64,000 bases of DNA. Origin: Actinomarinicola tropica. Its GTDB lineage: Bacteria; Actinomycetota; Acidimicrobiia; Acidimicrobiales; SKKL01. The notes beneath the pieces were generated by a model that was not told where the DNA came from, searched no databases, and was given only the letters and a program-made list of their open reading frames with translations. Of the stretch, positions 1 through 12,769 are shown one piece after another. Positions within the stretch are counted from its first letter, which is position 1. The number at the start of each line of letters is the position of its first letter. The stretch spans positions 682,001 through 746,000 of the forward strand of contig NZ_CP045851.1 in NCBI RefSeq assembly GCF_009650215.1, written 5' to 3'. The translations under genes were made by a program, and so were the position numbers.

Positions 1-1
1 C

Positions 2-385
2 GGCACCGTCCTCGCCAACGTGATGTTCGAGCTGCCCGCCGTCGCCTGGTCCACCACCGACCGCTCGTCCGCCGCGCTGTGGCTGTCCGAGGTCCTCGCC
101 ACCCTCACCCTGCTCGTCCTCATCCAGGGGTGCGTGCGCACCGGTCGGACGTCGGTCGTCCCCTTCGCCGTCGGCATCTGGATCGGCGGGGCCTACTGGT
201 TCACGTCGTCGACGAGCTTCGCGAACCCGGCGGTCACCATCGCCCGGACGCTGTCGGACAGCTTCGCCGGCATCGCGCCGGCCTCGGCGCCCGGGTTCGT
301 GGCCGCCCAACTGGTCGGCTGCGTCCTGGCGTACGCGCTCGTCCGGTTCCTCTACCCGCACCACCGATCGGAGGCTGCGCTGTGA
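2..385 (+). CDS. Aquaporin/MIP family channel, C-terminal part (gene starts before the window)
   Basis: The frame is open from base 2, so only the last 127 residues are present. The visible part has hydrophobic segments and the second pore motif, FANPAVTIAR, which contains the NPA signature of aquaglyceroporins. The protein should sit in the cytoplasmic membrane and pass small neutral solutes. The stop TGA overlaps the GTG start of the arsenate reductase gene by 4 bp. In arsenic operons an AqpS-type channel passes arsenite out after reduction, so this pairing suggests arsenic handling; that role is inferred from context. The 5' end and any regulator lie outside the window. Confidence 0.85.
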   Translation, partial: GTVLANVMFELPAVAWSTTDRSSAALWLSEVLATLTLLVLIQGCVRTGRTSVVPFAVGIWIGGAYWFTSSTSFANPAVTIARTLSDSFAGIAPASAPGFVAAQLVGCVLAYALVRFLYPHHRSEAAL

Positions 386-807
386 CCACCACCGTCCCCG
401 AGGTCCTCTTCGTCTGCGTCCACAACGCGGGTCGCTCCCAGATGGCCGCGGCGCTGCTCGCGCGCCACGCCGGCGACCGGGTCGTCGTCCGCTCGGCCGG
501 CTCGGCCCCGGCCGACGACCTCAACCCCGCCGTCGTCGAGGCCATGGCCGAGGTCGGCATCGACCTGCGGGCTGCCGGCGCACGCCCGAAGCGCCTGGAG
601 GACGCCGCCGTCGCGGCCTCCGACGTCGTCATCACGATGGGCTGCGGCGACGCCTGCCCCTTCTACCCGGGCACCCGCTACGAGGACTGGCAGCTCGACG
701 ACCCCGCCGGCCAGGGCATCGAGGCGGTCCGACCGATCCGCGACGAGATCGACCGACGGGTCCTCGATCTGCTGGCCTCGCTCGGGATCGAACGCGCGAC
801 CGCCTGA
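382..807 (+). CDS. arsC: Arsenate reductase, low-molecular-weight phosphatase fold (ArsC)
   Basis: This 141-residue cytoplasmic enzyme reduces arsenate to arsenite. The phosphate-binding loop is near the N-terminus: Cys12-Val-His-Asn-Ala-Gly-Arg18-Ser19, the CX5R(S) signature. Two further cysteines (88 and 92, in MGCGDACP) fit the three-cysteine relay of thioredoxin-coupled ArsC, and the general-acid Asp-Pro is at about 107. The GTG start overlaps the stop of the aquaporin gene (GTGA), implying translational coupling. Length and motifs are normal for the family. The main alternative, a tyrosine phosphatase, is less likely given the extra cysteines and the neighbour. Confidence 0.9.
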   Translation: MTTTVPEVLFVCVHNAGRSQMAAALLARHAGDRVVVRSAGSAPADDLNPAVVEAMAEVGIDLRAAGARPKRLEDAAVAASDVVITMGCGDACPFYPGTRYEDWQLDDPAGQGIEAVRPIRDEIDRRVLDLLASLGIERATA

Positions 808-813
808 TGCGCC

Positions 814-1761
<948 letters not shown>

Positions 1762-1845
1762 CCCGGTTCCTCCTCTCGGTCGAACGGCCGGAGCCTACGT
1801 GCGCAGCCGACCGCGAGGAACCACGCCGCTGTACGGTCCCCGTCC

Positions 1846-2886
1846 GTGGACCGGACCTTGGACGAGATCGGCTTCTACACCCTGGCCGGCGCGCCGGACT
1901 CGCCCGCCGACCTCTTCGACGAGGTCCGTGAGGCGGAGCGGCTCGGCCTCGGTGCGGTGTTCATCTCCGAGCGCTTCAACTCGAAGGAGGCGGTGACGCT
2001 CTCGGGAGCGGCGGCCGCGTGCTCCGAGCGGATGCGCATCATCACCGCCGCCACGAACCACAACACCCGCCACCCCGTCGTCACCGCCTCGTACGCCTCG
2101 ACGATGCACCTGCTCACCGGCGCCCGGTTCACGCTCGGCATCGGTCGCGGCATCGACCCCCTCTTCGACGCCTTCGGCATCCCCCGGATCACGACGGCGC
2201 AGATGGAGGAGTTCGCGAGCGTCATGCGACGCCTCTGGAAGGGCGAGGCCATCGTCGGCTACGACGGCCCGCTCGGCACCTACCCGGTGCTGCACCTCGA
2301 CCGCCGGTTCGACCTCGACATCCCGCTCGGTCTCGTCGCCTTCGGCCCCCAGAGCCTGGCCCTCGGCGGCCGGGCGTTCGACGACGTCGTCCTGCACACG
2401 TTCTTCACCGACGAGACGGTCGAGCGCTGCGTGCGCACGGTGAAGCGTGCCGCCGAGGAGGCCGGCAGGGATCCGGCGTCGGTGCGCGTGTGGACCTGCT
2501 TCGCGACGATCGGCGACCACATCCCCGAGGACCTGCGCCTGAAGAAGTCCGTCGGCCGGCTGGCCACCTACCTCCAGGGCTACGGCGATCTGCTCGTGCG
2601 CACGAACGGCTGGGACCCGGCGGTGCTGGCACGGTTCCGTGCCGACCCGCTCGTGCAGTCGATCGGAGGGGCGGTCGACGCGGTGGCCACGACCGCGCAG
2701 CTGGAGCACGTCGCGGAGCTGCTGCCCGACGAGTGGCTGGCGCCGTCGGCCACCGGGTCACCCCAGCAGTGCGGGTCCGCGGTGCAGGGCCAGCTCGACC
2801 TCGGTGCGGACGCGGTGATCATGCACGGCGCCACGCCCGCCGAGCTCGCGCCGATCGTCGCTGCGTACCGCGACCTCAGTCGCTGA
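1846..2886 (+). CDS. F420-dependent LLM-class oxidoreductase (TIGR03857-like)
   Basis: This 346-residue protein has the luciferase-like monooxygenase TIM-barrel pattern: ERLGLGAVFISERF near the N-terminus, a TGARFTLGIGRG strand, and a C-terminal GADAVIMHG strand. It resembles the actinobacterial F420-dependent TIGR03857 subfamily; the substrate is unknown. The GTG start was chosen because the conserved N-terminus (IGFYTLAG) begins just after it and a TACGGT hexamer at 1832-1837 ends 8 bases before it, the leaderless layout seen at many genes here. The last 11 bp overlap the 3' end of the convergent SRPBCC gene. Confidence 0.85.
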   Translation: MDRTLDEIGFYTLAGAPDSPADLFDEVREAERLGLGAVFISERFNSKEAVTLSGAAAACSERMRIITAATNHNTRHPVVTASYASTMHLLTGARFTLGIGRGIDPLFDAFGIPRITTAQMEEFASVMRRLWKGEAIVGYDGPLGTYPVLHLDRRFDLDIPLGLVAFGPQSLALGGRAFDDVVLHTFFTDETVERCVRTVKRAAEEAGRDPASVRVWTCFATIGDHIPEDLRLKKSVGRLATYLQGYGDLLVRTNGWDPAVLARFRADPLVQSIGGAVDAVATTAQLEHVAELLPDEWLAPSATGSPQQCGSAVQGQLDLGADAVIMHGATPAELAPIVAAYRDLSR

Positions 2887-3364
2887 GCATCGACCGGTAG
2901 AGGTCGCCGAGCGGCAGGTAGTCCTGGTCGAACGCCTCGAGGGTCGGCGGCTCCACGTCCTCCACGGCCGACTCCAGGCGATCGAGGTACCACTCCCATC
3001 CGGGCCCGACCTCGTGGGCCCCCGACGGGGCGACGTCACGCTGGGTCAGCACGAGGGTCGTCCGACCGTCGGCGTGGGAGAGGTCGAGGTCGAGCAGCCA
3101 CGTGCCGTACTCGTCGGTGGCGCTGACGGACAGCCGGTGCGGGCGGTCGCAGCGGTGGATGTCGTAGCGGGTCGGTGAGCCCGGTTCGGCCTCGGCGTTC
3201 ATCGTCACCGTGACGTGGCCCTCGGCGGGGTCGCCCGTCCAGGTGCCGAACCAGCGGGCGAGGCGCTCGGACTCGGTGACGCTCGCCCACACGTCCTCGA
3301 TCGGGGCGGCGAGCTCGCGTCGGAGCACGAGGTCCCCGTCGGTGATTCGGCCGGTGAGGTTCAT
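2876..3364 (-). CDS. SRPBCC/AHSA1-domain protein
   Basis: This 162-residue protein belongs to the START/Bet v1-like (AHSA1) superfamily. The N-terminal strand motif REL(A)APIEDVWASVTESERLARWFGTW is typical and is followed by a lipocalin-like beta region. Such proteins bind hydrophobic ligands, and many are encoded next to ArsR regulators. The ATG (3362-3364) overlaps the stop of the upstream ArsR gene as ATGA, so the two form a coupled operon. An in-frame start farther upstream would add a basic, low-complexity leader and is rejected. The ligand is unknown. Confidence 0.85.
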   Translation of the reverse strand: MNLTGRITDGDLVLRRELAAPIEDVWASVTESERLARWFGTWTGDPAEGHVTVTMNAEAEPGSPTRYDIHRCDRPHRLSVSATDEYGTWLLDLDLSHADGRTTLVLTQRDVAPSGAHEVGPGWEWYLDRLESAVEDVEPPTLEAFDQDYLPLGDLYRSMLSD

Positions 3365-3738
3365 GCGATCTCCTCGTCGGTGGTGGCGATGTCGGGTGGT
3401 GCCGTGCGTCGTCGGTCGCGTCCGGTGCGCCACACCTCCGTGGCGAGCGCGTCCAGGGCCTGGTCGGTCACGGGTGGGCGCCGGCCATCGAGCTCGCCGA
3501 GCAGATCTCGCACCGCGGTGAGGGGCGCGGTGGAGAGGGCGTAGTGGCGCTCCCGGCCGTGGTCGGTGGCGTGCACCAGTCCGGCATCGCCGAGGACGCG
3601 GAGGTGGCGACTGATGGCGGGGCGTGAGACCGGGTGCTCGGCGGCGACGTCGACCACGCGCGCCGGCCCGCGAGCGAGACGCCGGAGGATGTCGCGCCGG
3701 ATCGGGTCGGCCAGCGCCGCGAACACGTCCACGCCCAA
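3361..3738 (-). CDS. ArsR-family winged-helix repressor
   Basis: This protein of about 125 residues shows the ArsR core: FAALADPIRRDILRRLARGP, then the recognition-helix region SRPAISRHLRVLGDAGLV and the wing DHGRERHYAL. It should repress its own operon with the overlapping SRPBCC gene. Two starts are possible: TTG at 3738 or GTG at 3732. A TTGACA -35 and an inverted repeat lie directly upstream, and the predicted transcription start falls near 3732, so a leaderless GTG start is plausible. No cysteine metal site is visible, so the inducer is probably not a metal. Confidence 0.88.
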   Translation of the reverse strand: MGVDVFAALADPIRRDILRRLARGPARVVDVAAEHPVSRPAISRHLRVLGDAGLVHATDHGRERHYALSTAPLTAVRDLLGELDGRRPPVTDQALDALATEVWRTGRDRRRTAPPDIATTDEEIA

Positions 3739-3766
3739 ATGGTAACTAGTTCGTTACCAATGTCAA
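3738..3766 (-). promoter_or_regulatory. Promoter and operator of the ArsR/SRPBCC operon
   Basis: On the minus strand TTGACA (3766-3761) is followed by a 17-bp spacer and ACCATT (3743-3738). The spacer and -10 contain a perfect 7-bp inverted repeat, TGGTAAC at 3740-3746 and GTTACCA at 3753-3759, separated by 6 bp. An operator sitting between and over the promoter elements fits autorepression by the ArsR protein encoded immediately downstream. Confidence 0.7.
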
Positions 3767-3777
3767 GGGAACTGTTG

Positions 3778-3795
3778 ACGCGCCCGCGGGCGCGT
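3778..3795. repeat. Outer 5' GC palindrome of unit copy 1
   Basis: This is a perfect 18-bp palindrome, ACGCGCCCGCGGGCGCGT. The matching site in the other unit (49541-49558) differs by one base. It marks the 5' edge of similarity between the two copies. Confidence 0.8.
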
Positions 3796-3841
3796 GGGGG
3801 CTCGGTCTGTGGGCGGTTTGGTGTCACACCCCCTCGGTAGA

Positions 3842-3859
3842 GTCGAACGTACGTTCGAC
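3842..3859. promoter_or_regulatory. LexA-type SOS box upstream of DUF222/HNH copy 1
   Basis: GTCGAACGTACGTTCGAC is a perfect 18-bp palindrome containing the actinobacterial SOS-box core CGAAC-N4-GTTCG. It begins at the end of a TAGAGT hexamer (3838-3843), a likely -10, so bound LexA would block transcription initiation. Mycobacterial 13E12-repeat genes are known LexA targets. The same box precedes the second copy at 49477-49494. Confidence 0.8.
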
Positions 3860-3877
3860 CACAGCGGAGGCGGCACC

Positions 3878-4903
3878 GTGCAGATGAGAGAGAAGGTCAC
3901 CGAGCCGGTGGCGGAGATGGCAGTCGAGCGGCTCGAAGCCGAGATCGTCGCGTTGGCGGGCCGGCTGTCGGCGGGCACCTACGAGCTGTTGGTCCTCGTC
4001 GGCGAGCTCGACGCCCGTGGCACCTGGGCGGCGTGGGGTGCCCTGTCGTGTGCGGCGTGGCTCGCCGAGGTCGCCGACATCGACATCGGCACCGCCCGCA
4101 CCCAGGTCCGCGTCGCCCGCGCCCTGCGACACCACGCCGTGTTGGACGCCGCGATGCGCGCCGGTGAGGTCTCCTACGCCAAGGCCCGCGTCCTGGTCCC
4201 CCACGTCTGCGACGACAACGAGGAGGCACTCGTGGAGCTCGCCGCCTGCACCCCGGCAGGTCGGTTGGGCGCAGCGATCGCCGCCTGGTCACGCCGCCAC
4301 GAGGACCCCGACGAGATCGACCGACGCCACCACACCCAACGATCCCTCACGTGGCGCACCGACCCCGACGGCATGGTCACCCTCACCGCCCGACTCACCC
4401 CCCAACAAGCCGCCACCGTCACCGCCGCGATCGACCACCAGGTCATGACCAACCACGCGCCCGCGGGCGCGTCGCTGCGCCAACAACGCGCCGACGCCCT
4501 CACCGACACCGTCACACACGGCGGGACCGTCACCGCCGAGGTCGTCATCCACATCCGCGGCGACCAACCCACCCTCCTCGCCGACGGCACCCCCATCGCC
4601 GACCACGCCGTCGCCGCGCTCCTCCCCGACGCGTTCGTCTCCCTCCTGCTCTGCGACACCGCCCGCCACCCCATCGACGCCAGCCCCCGCCGACGCACCC
4701 CCACCCGCCGCCAACGCCGCGTCCTCGACCAGACCCACCCCGAATGCGCCCACCCCGGCTGCAGAGCTACCCACTTCCTCCAGTACGACCACATCCAGCC
4801 CTACACCCACGACGGCCCCACCACCCTCGACAACCTCCAACGCCTCTGCGGACCCCACAACCGCGCCCGCGCCCGCGGGCGCGTCGACGGGACGGGCCCG
4901 TGA
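3878..4903 (+). CDS. DUF222 domain / HNH endonuclease (13E12-repeat family), copy 1
   Basis: This 341-residue protein has an N-terminal DUF222 region (ELLVLVGELDARGTW, then ADIDIGTARTQVRVARAL) and a C-terminal HNH nuclease domain. The nuclease part shows a Cys pair at about 290/295 (ECAHPGC), His in YDHIQPY at about 304, and the LCGPHNR motif at about 324-328. It probably cleaves or nicks DNA. GTG at 3878 was chosen because GGAGG lies 7 bases upstream and downstream of the SOS box. The last few codons (VDGTGP) come from DNA outside the repeat unit, so the C-terminal tail differs from that of the inverted copy. By eye the two proteins differ at about 20 positions. Confidence 0.9.
   Translation: MQMREKVTEPVAEMAVERLEAEIVALAGRLSAGTYELLVLVGELDARGTWAAWGALSCAAWLAEVADIDIGTARTQVRVARALRHHAVLDAAMRAGEVSYAKARVLVPHVCDDNEEALVELAACTPAGRLGAAIAAWSRRHEDPDEIDRRHHTQRSLTWRTDPDGMVTLTARLTPQQAATVTAAIDHQVMTNHAPAGASLRQQRADALTDTVTHGGTVTAEVVIHIRGDQPTLLADGTPIADHAVAALLPDAFVSLLLCDTARHPIDASPRRRTPTRRQRRVLDQTHPECAHPGCRATHFLQYDHIQPYTHDGPTTLDNLQRLCGPHNRARARGRVDGTGP
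4455..4472. repeat. Internal GC palindrome of unit copy 1
   Basis: This is a second perfect ACGCGCCCGCGGGCGCGT inside the coding region, where it encodes part of HAPAGAS. The inverted copy has the same sequence at the same offset (48864-48881). Confidence 0.8.
4868..4883. repeat. Outer 3' GC palindrome core of unit copy 1
   Basis: The 16-bp palindrome CGCGCCCGCGGGCGCG lies within the last codons of the HNH gene. Sequence shared with the other copy ends here; the following bases (tcgacggg) are unrelated to those at the other locus. Confidence 0.75.
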
Positions 4904-4944
4904 ACCCGTCGGCGGTGGGGGACCGCCTGTGGCACGATCGCCCC

Positions 4945-5385
4945 GTGAGCGGGAGCACGGCGACGGACCAGCACCTGCGCGACCTCGCGCTCCTCCGGAG
5001 GGCGCGCGACCGCATGGACCGCGAGTACACCGAGCCGCTCGACGTGGAGTCGCTCGCCCGGGGCGTCCACATGTCCGCCGGGCACTTCAGCCGGGCGTTC
5101 AAGCGTGCCTACGGCGAGTCCCCCTACAGCTACCTGATGACGCGCCGCATCGAGCGCGCGATGGTGCTCCTGCGGCGCGGCGACATGAGCGTCACCGACG
5201 TCTGCTTCGCGGTGGGCTGCTCGTCGCTCGGCACCTTCAGCACGCGGTTCACCGAGCTCGTCGGTGTGCCGCCGAGCACCTACCGGCAGCGGGCCGACAC
5301 CACCGAGGGCATCCCCGGCTGCGTCGCCCAGCAGGTGACGCGACCGGTCAGGATTCGAGAAGCGCCCGTGGCGGCGCGTCCTTAG
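4945..5385 (+). CDS. AraC-family transcriptional regulator (single-domain)
   Basis: This 146-residue protein is essentially one AraC/XylS DNA-binding domain with two helix-turn-helix motifs: VESLARGVHMSAGHFSRAFKRAYG and SVTDVCFAVGCSSLGTFSTRFTELVGVPPSTYR. It has no ligand-binding domain. The GTG follows a CACGAT hexamer by 6 bp. It lies 10 bp before a VOC gene and a UvrA-like gene in the same direction. This three-gene order is common in actinobacteria, so it probably controls both. It begins 41 bp after the DUF222/HNH gene, and the possible effect of that insertion on its promoter is unknown. Confidence 0.88.
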   Translation: MSGSTATDQHLRDLALLRRARDRMDREYTEPLDVESLARGVHMSAGHFSRAFKRAYGESPYSYLMTRRIERAMVLLRRGDMSVTDVCFAVGCSSLGTFSTRFTELVGVPPSTYRQRADTTEGIPGCVAQQVTRPVRIREAPVAARP

Positions 5386-5395
5386 GGTCGACCGC

Positions 5396-5806
5396 ATGGA
5401 CATCACCATCCACAGCACCCTCCTCCCGCACACCGATCCCGACGCCTCGCTCGGCTTCTACCGGGACGTCCTCGGCTTCGAGGTCCGCAACGACGTCGGC
5501 TACGAGACCATGCGGTGGATCACCGTCGGCCCGCCGGGCCAGCCCGAGACCAACATCGTGCTCAGCCCGCCGGCGGCCGACCCGGGCATCACCGACGAGG
5601 AGCGCCGCACGATCGCCGAGATGATGGCGAAGGGCACCTACGGGTTCATCGTCCTCGCCACGCCTGACCTCGACGCCACGTTCGAGGCGATCCAGGCGCA
5701 CGACGTCGAGGTCGTGCAGGAGCCCATCGAGCAGGACTACGGCGTGCGCGACTGCGCCGTCCGCGACCCCGCCGGGAACATGGTCCGCATCCAGGAGAGG
5801 CACTGA
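5396..5806 (+). CDS. VOC-superfamily (glyoxalase/bleomycin-resistance fold) protein
   Basis: This 136-residue protein has paired beta-alpha-beta-beta-beta modules: the first contains ASLGFYRDVLGFEVRNDVG and the second ends in RDPAGNMVRIQE, the usual metal-ligand Glu region. It could be a metal-dependent dioxygenase or isomerase, or a drug-binding protein; the substrate is not evident. A TAGGGT hexamer (5383-5388) ends 7 bp before the ATG, so a leaderless transcript separate from the AraC gene is possible. The UvrA-like gene follows 5 bp later. Confidence 0.87.
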   Translation: MDITIHSTLLPHTDPDASLGFYRDVLGFEVRNDVGYETMRWITVGPPGQPETNIVLSPPAADPGITDEERRTIAEMMAKGTYGFIVLATPDLDATFEAIQAHDVEVVQEPIEQDYGVRDCAVRDPAGNMVRIQERH

Positions 5807-5811
5807 GCCGC

Positions 5812-8153
<2,342 letters not shown>

Positions 8154-8169
<16 letters not shown>

Positions 8170-9176
8170 ACCACCGATGCCCCGGCCGAGGGGCGCACGA
8201 CCCACGAGCGGACACCGAGGTCCGGCACCTCGGCATCGGCGTCGAGGAGCGCGACGCAGCAGCCGCCGAACCCGGCGCCGGTCAGCCGGGCGCCGTGCAC
8301 CCCCGGCCGTCGGCAGAGCGCCTCGACGAGCTCGTCGAGCACCGCGGTCGAGACCTCGAAGTCGTTGCGCAGGCTGCGGTGGCCGTCGACGAGCAGCGAG
8401 CCGAGCTCGTCGACCGCACCCTCCCGGAGGGCGGCCACGGCCGCGCGCACGCGCTCGTTCTCGGTGACGACGTGCCGGGCGCGCCGGCGCAGCACCGCGT
8501 CGGCGATGCGCTCCACGTCGGCCACGGTGGCGGACCGCAGCGGACCGATCGCGGCCTCGGCCGCCTCGCACTGCGCCCGACGTGCGCCGTACTCGCTCGT
8601 GGCCAGGGCGCGTCGTTGGCCGGAGTCGACGACCACGATCCGGAGCCCGTCGGGGATCTGCACCGGCTCGACGTCGAGGGTGTGGCAGTCGACGAGCAGC
8701 GCGTGGCCCTCGACGCCGGCCGCGGAGGCGAGCTGGTCCATGATCCCGCACGGCACCCCGGACGCGACCTGCTCGGCGGACTGGCAGGCCCGGGCGAGCT
8801 CGATCGGCGTCCCCTCGAACCCGAGCGCCAACGCCACCGCGACCTCGAGGGCGGCGCTCGAGGACAGGCCGGCACCGATCGGGACGTCGGTGCGCACCCG
8901 GCCCCGCCCGCCCACGGCCGGCCGCAGCACCTCGACGACGCCGGCGACGTAGCGCGCCCAGACGGGATGCACCTCGGCAGGCGGGACGCTCGACCCGAGC
9001 GCGACGACGGCGGCGTCGGGCTCGTCGTCGGACACCAGGTGGAGGGTGGATCCTCCGCGCTCGATCTCGACGACCGTCCGGCGATCGATCGCCATCGGCA
9101 GGACGAGACCGCCGGTGGTGTCGGTGTGCTCGCCGATGAGGTTGACCCGGCCCGGGGCCCGGGCGACGACCGTCAT
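8154..9176 (-). CDS. galK: Galactokinase (GHMP kinase)
   Basis: This 340-residue enzyme phosphorylates galactose at C1 in the Leloir pathway. It has all three GHMP motifs: [15 protein letters not shown] near the N-terminus, [18 protein letters not shown] in the middle (ATP-binding loop), and [13 protein letters not shown] near the C-terminus. It is shorter than the E. coli enzyme, mainly at the N-terminus. The ATG is preceded by a CAGGCT hexamer 6 bp upstream, and the alternative upstream start would add a low-complexity leader. It converges on the UvrA-like gene with a 16-bp overlap. No other gal genes are adjacent. Confidence 0.9.
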
Positions 9177-9267
9177 GGGACGAGCCTGCCAGGTCCGAGC
9201 GGGGCGTCCGGCGGTACTCTTCGGCCATCCGGCACCAGGGGCCCGGCGCGAGGGGAGAGGTGGCACC

Positions 9268-10413
9268 GTGGTCGGAGCCCGGTGGCGGCTGCTGTGGCTG
9301 GCGGTGGTGACGGTCCTCGTGGCGGCCTGCACGTCGAGCGCGGGCGGCGCATCGGGCGAGGGCCCGACCTCGGCGTCGACCACCCCGCGCCCGGTCCCCG
9401 ACACCAGCACGACCACGACGGCTCCACCACCGCCGACCACCACGACGACCGCGCCTGCGCCCACGATCGACCCCGCGGTGCACACGCCGCCGCCCGCCGA
9501 TCCGTCGGCGCCCGGCTGGCTGCCGACCACCCCGGACTTCGACATGCCGAACCCGCTCATCGTCCTGACCGACGAGCACTACGTGTCGTTCGCGACCCAG
9601 ACGGAGTGGGACGGCGTCACCATCAACGTGCCGTTCCGCCTGTCGACGGACCTCGTGACGTGGAGCCTCCCCGGCGACGCGCTGCCGGTGCTGCCGCCCT
9701 GGGCTGCGCACGACGTCACCTGGGCGCCCGACGTGCTCCAGACCGAGGACGGGTGGGTCCTCTTCTTCACCGCTCGGCTGCAGGGGACCGAGCTGCAGTG
9801 CATCGGCCACGCCGTCGGCGATGCGCTGCTCGGTCCGTACGCCGCGTTCGACGAGCCGATCGTGTGCCCCACCGAGCGGGGTGGCGCGATCGACCCGCGC
9901 AGCTTCGTCGACCTCGACGGGCAGGCGTGGCTCCTCTGGAAGACCGACGACAACTGGGACCTCGATCGCGAGGCGCCGTCGTCGATCGTGTCCCAGCGCC
10001 TGTCGTCCGACGGCACCGCGCTCGTCGGCGAGCCCTCCGTGATCCTCGACGCCGCCTTCGGGTGGGAGGGCCACATCGTCGAGGCGCCCGACATGGTGCG
10101 TGGTCCCGACGGGCGGCTGTGGCTGCTCTACTCCGGTGGGTGGTTCAACCAGCCGCACTACGGGCTCGGCTGGGCCGAGTGCGCCACGCCGGCCGGTCCG
10201 TGCACCCGCCACGGGGCCGGCCGCTTCCTCGGCACGAACCTCCAGGGTGAGGGGCCGGGGGAGGGGTCGATCTGGTTCGACCGGGACGGCTCGACCTGGA
10301 TCGCCTACGCCCCGTGGGCCCAGCGCTTCCGCACGCCCACGCCGCGCCCGCTGGCCCTCGTCCGGTTGGGCTTCGGACCCGACGGCCCCTACCTCGGATC
10401 GCCACAGCGCTGA
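9268..10413 (+). CDS. Secreted lipoprotein with GH43-like beta-propeller
   Basis: This 381-residue protein has a lipoprotein signal ending in the lipobox LVAAC (about residues 16-20) and a Thr/Pro/Ser-rich linker of about 45 residues. A glycoside hydrolase family 43-type five-bladed propeller follows. The blade motifs WAPDVLQ, AIDPRSFVDLDGQAWLLWK and VEAPDMVRGPDGRLWLLYSGG are characteristic, and the last two carry the pKa-tuning Asp and proposed acid Glu. It would be anchored outside the membrane and act on arabinan- or xylan-like glycans; the substrate is inferred only by family. The GTG has an AGGGGAGAGG site 7 bp upstream, and a TACTCT -10-like box is at 9215-9220. Confidence 0.8.
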   Translation: MVGARWRLLWLAVVTVLVAACTSSAGGASGEGPTSASTTPRPVPDTSTTTTAPPPPTTTTTAPAPTIDPAVHTPPPADPSAPGWLPTTPDFDMPNPLIVLTDEHYVSFATQTEWDGVTINVPFRLSTDLVTWSLPGDALPVLPPWAAHDVTWAPDVLQTEDGWVLFFTARLQGTELQCIGHAVGDALLGPYAAFDEPIVCPTERGGAIDPRSFVDLDGQAWLLWKTDDNWDLDREAPSSIVSQRLSSDGTALVGEPSVILDAAFGWEGHIVEAPDMVRGPDGRLWLLYSGGWFNQPHYGLGWAECATPAGPCTRHGAGRFLGTNLQGEGPGEGSIWFDRDGSTWIAYAPWAQRFRTPTPRPLALVRLGFGPDGPYLGSPQR

Positions 10414-10429
10414 GCCATTGCGCCGCTGA

Positions 10430-12769
<2,340 letters not shown>

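Larger units (their letters stand above)
3778..4883 (+). mobile_element. DUF222/HNH (13E12-type) unit, copy 1, 1106 bp
   Basis: A discrete block is bounded by the palindrome ACGCGCCCGCGGGCGCGT at 3778-3795 and its 16-bp core at 4868-4883, with another full copy inside at 4455-4472. It contains a promoter region with a LexA-type box and one DUF222/HNH gene. A near-identical block of exactly the same length lies inverted at 48453-49558, with the internal palindrome at the same offset (677 bp). Similarity between the two copies stops at the palindromes. REP13E12 elements of mycobacteria are known repeats carrying this gene family; mobility here is inferred from the duplication. Confidence 0.7.

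Noticed and set aside
3778-4883. Interpretation of the HNH unit as a classical insertion sequence
   Set aside because: No transposase, no terminal inverted repeats of IS type beyond the short palindrome, and no visible target-site duplication.
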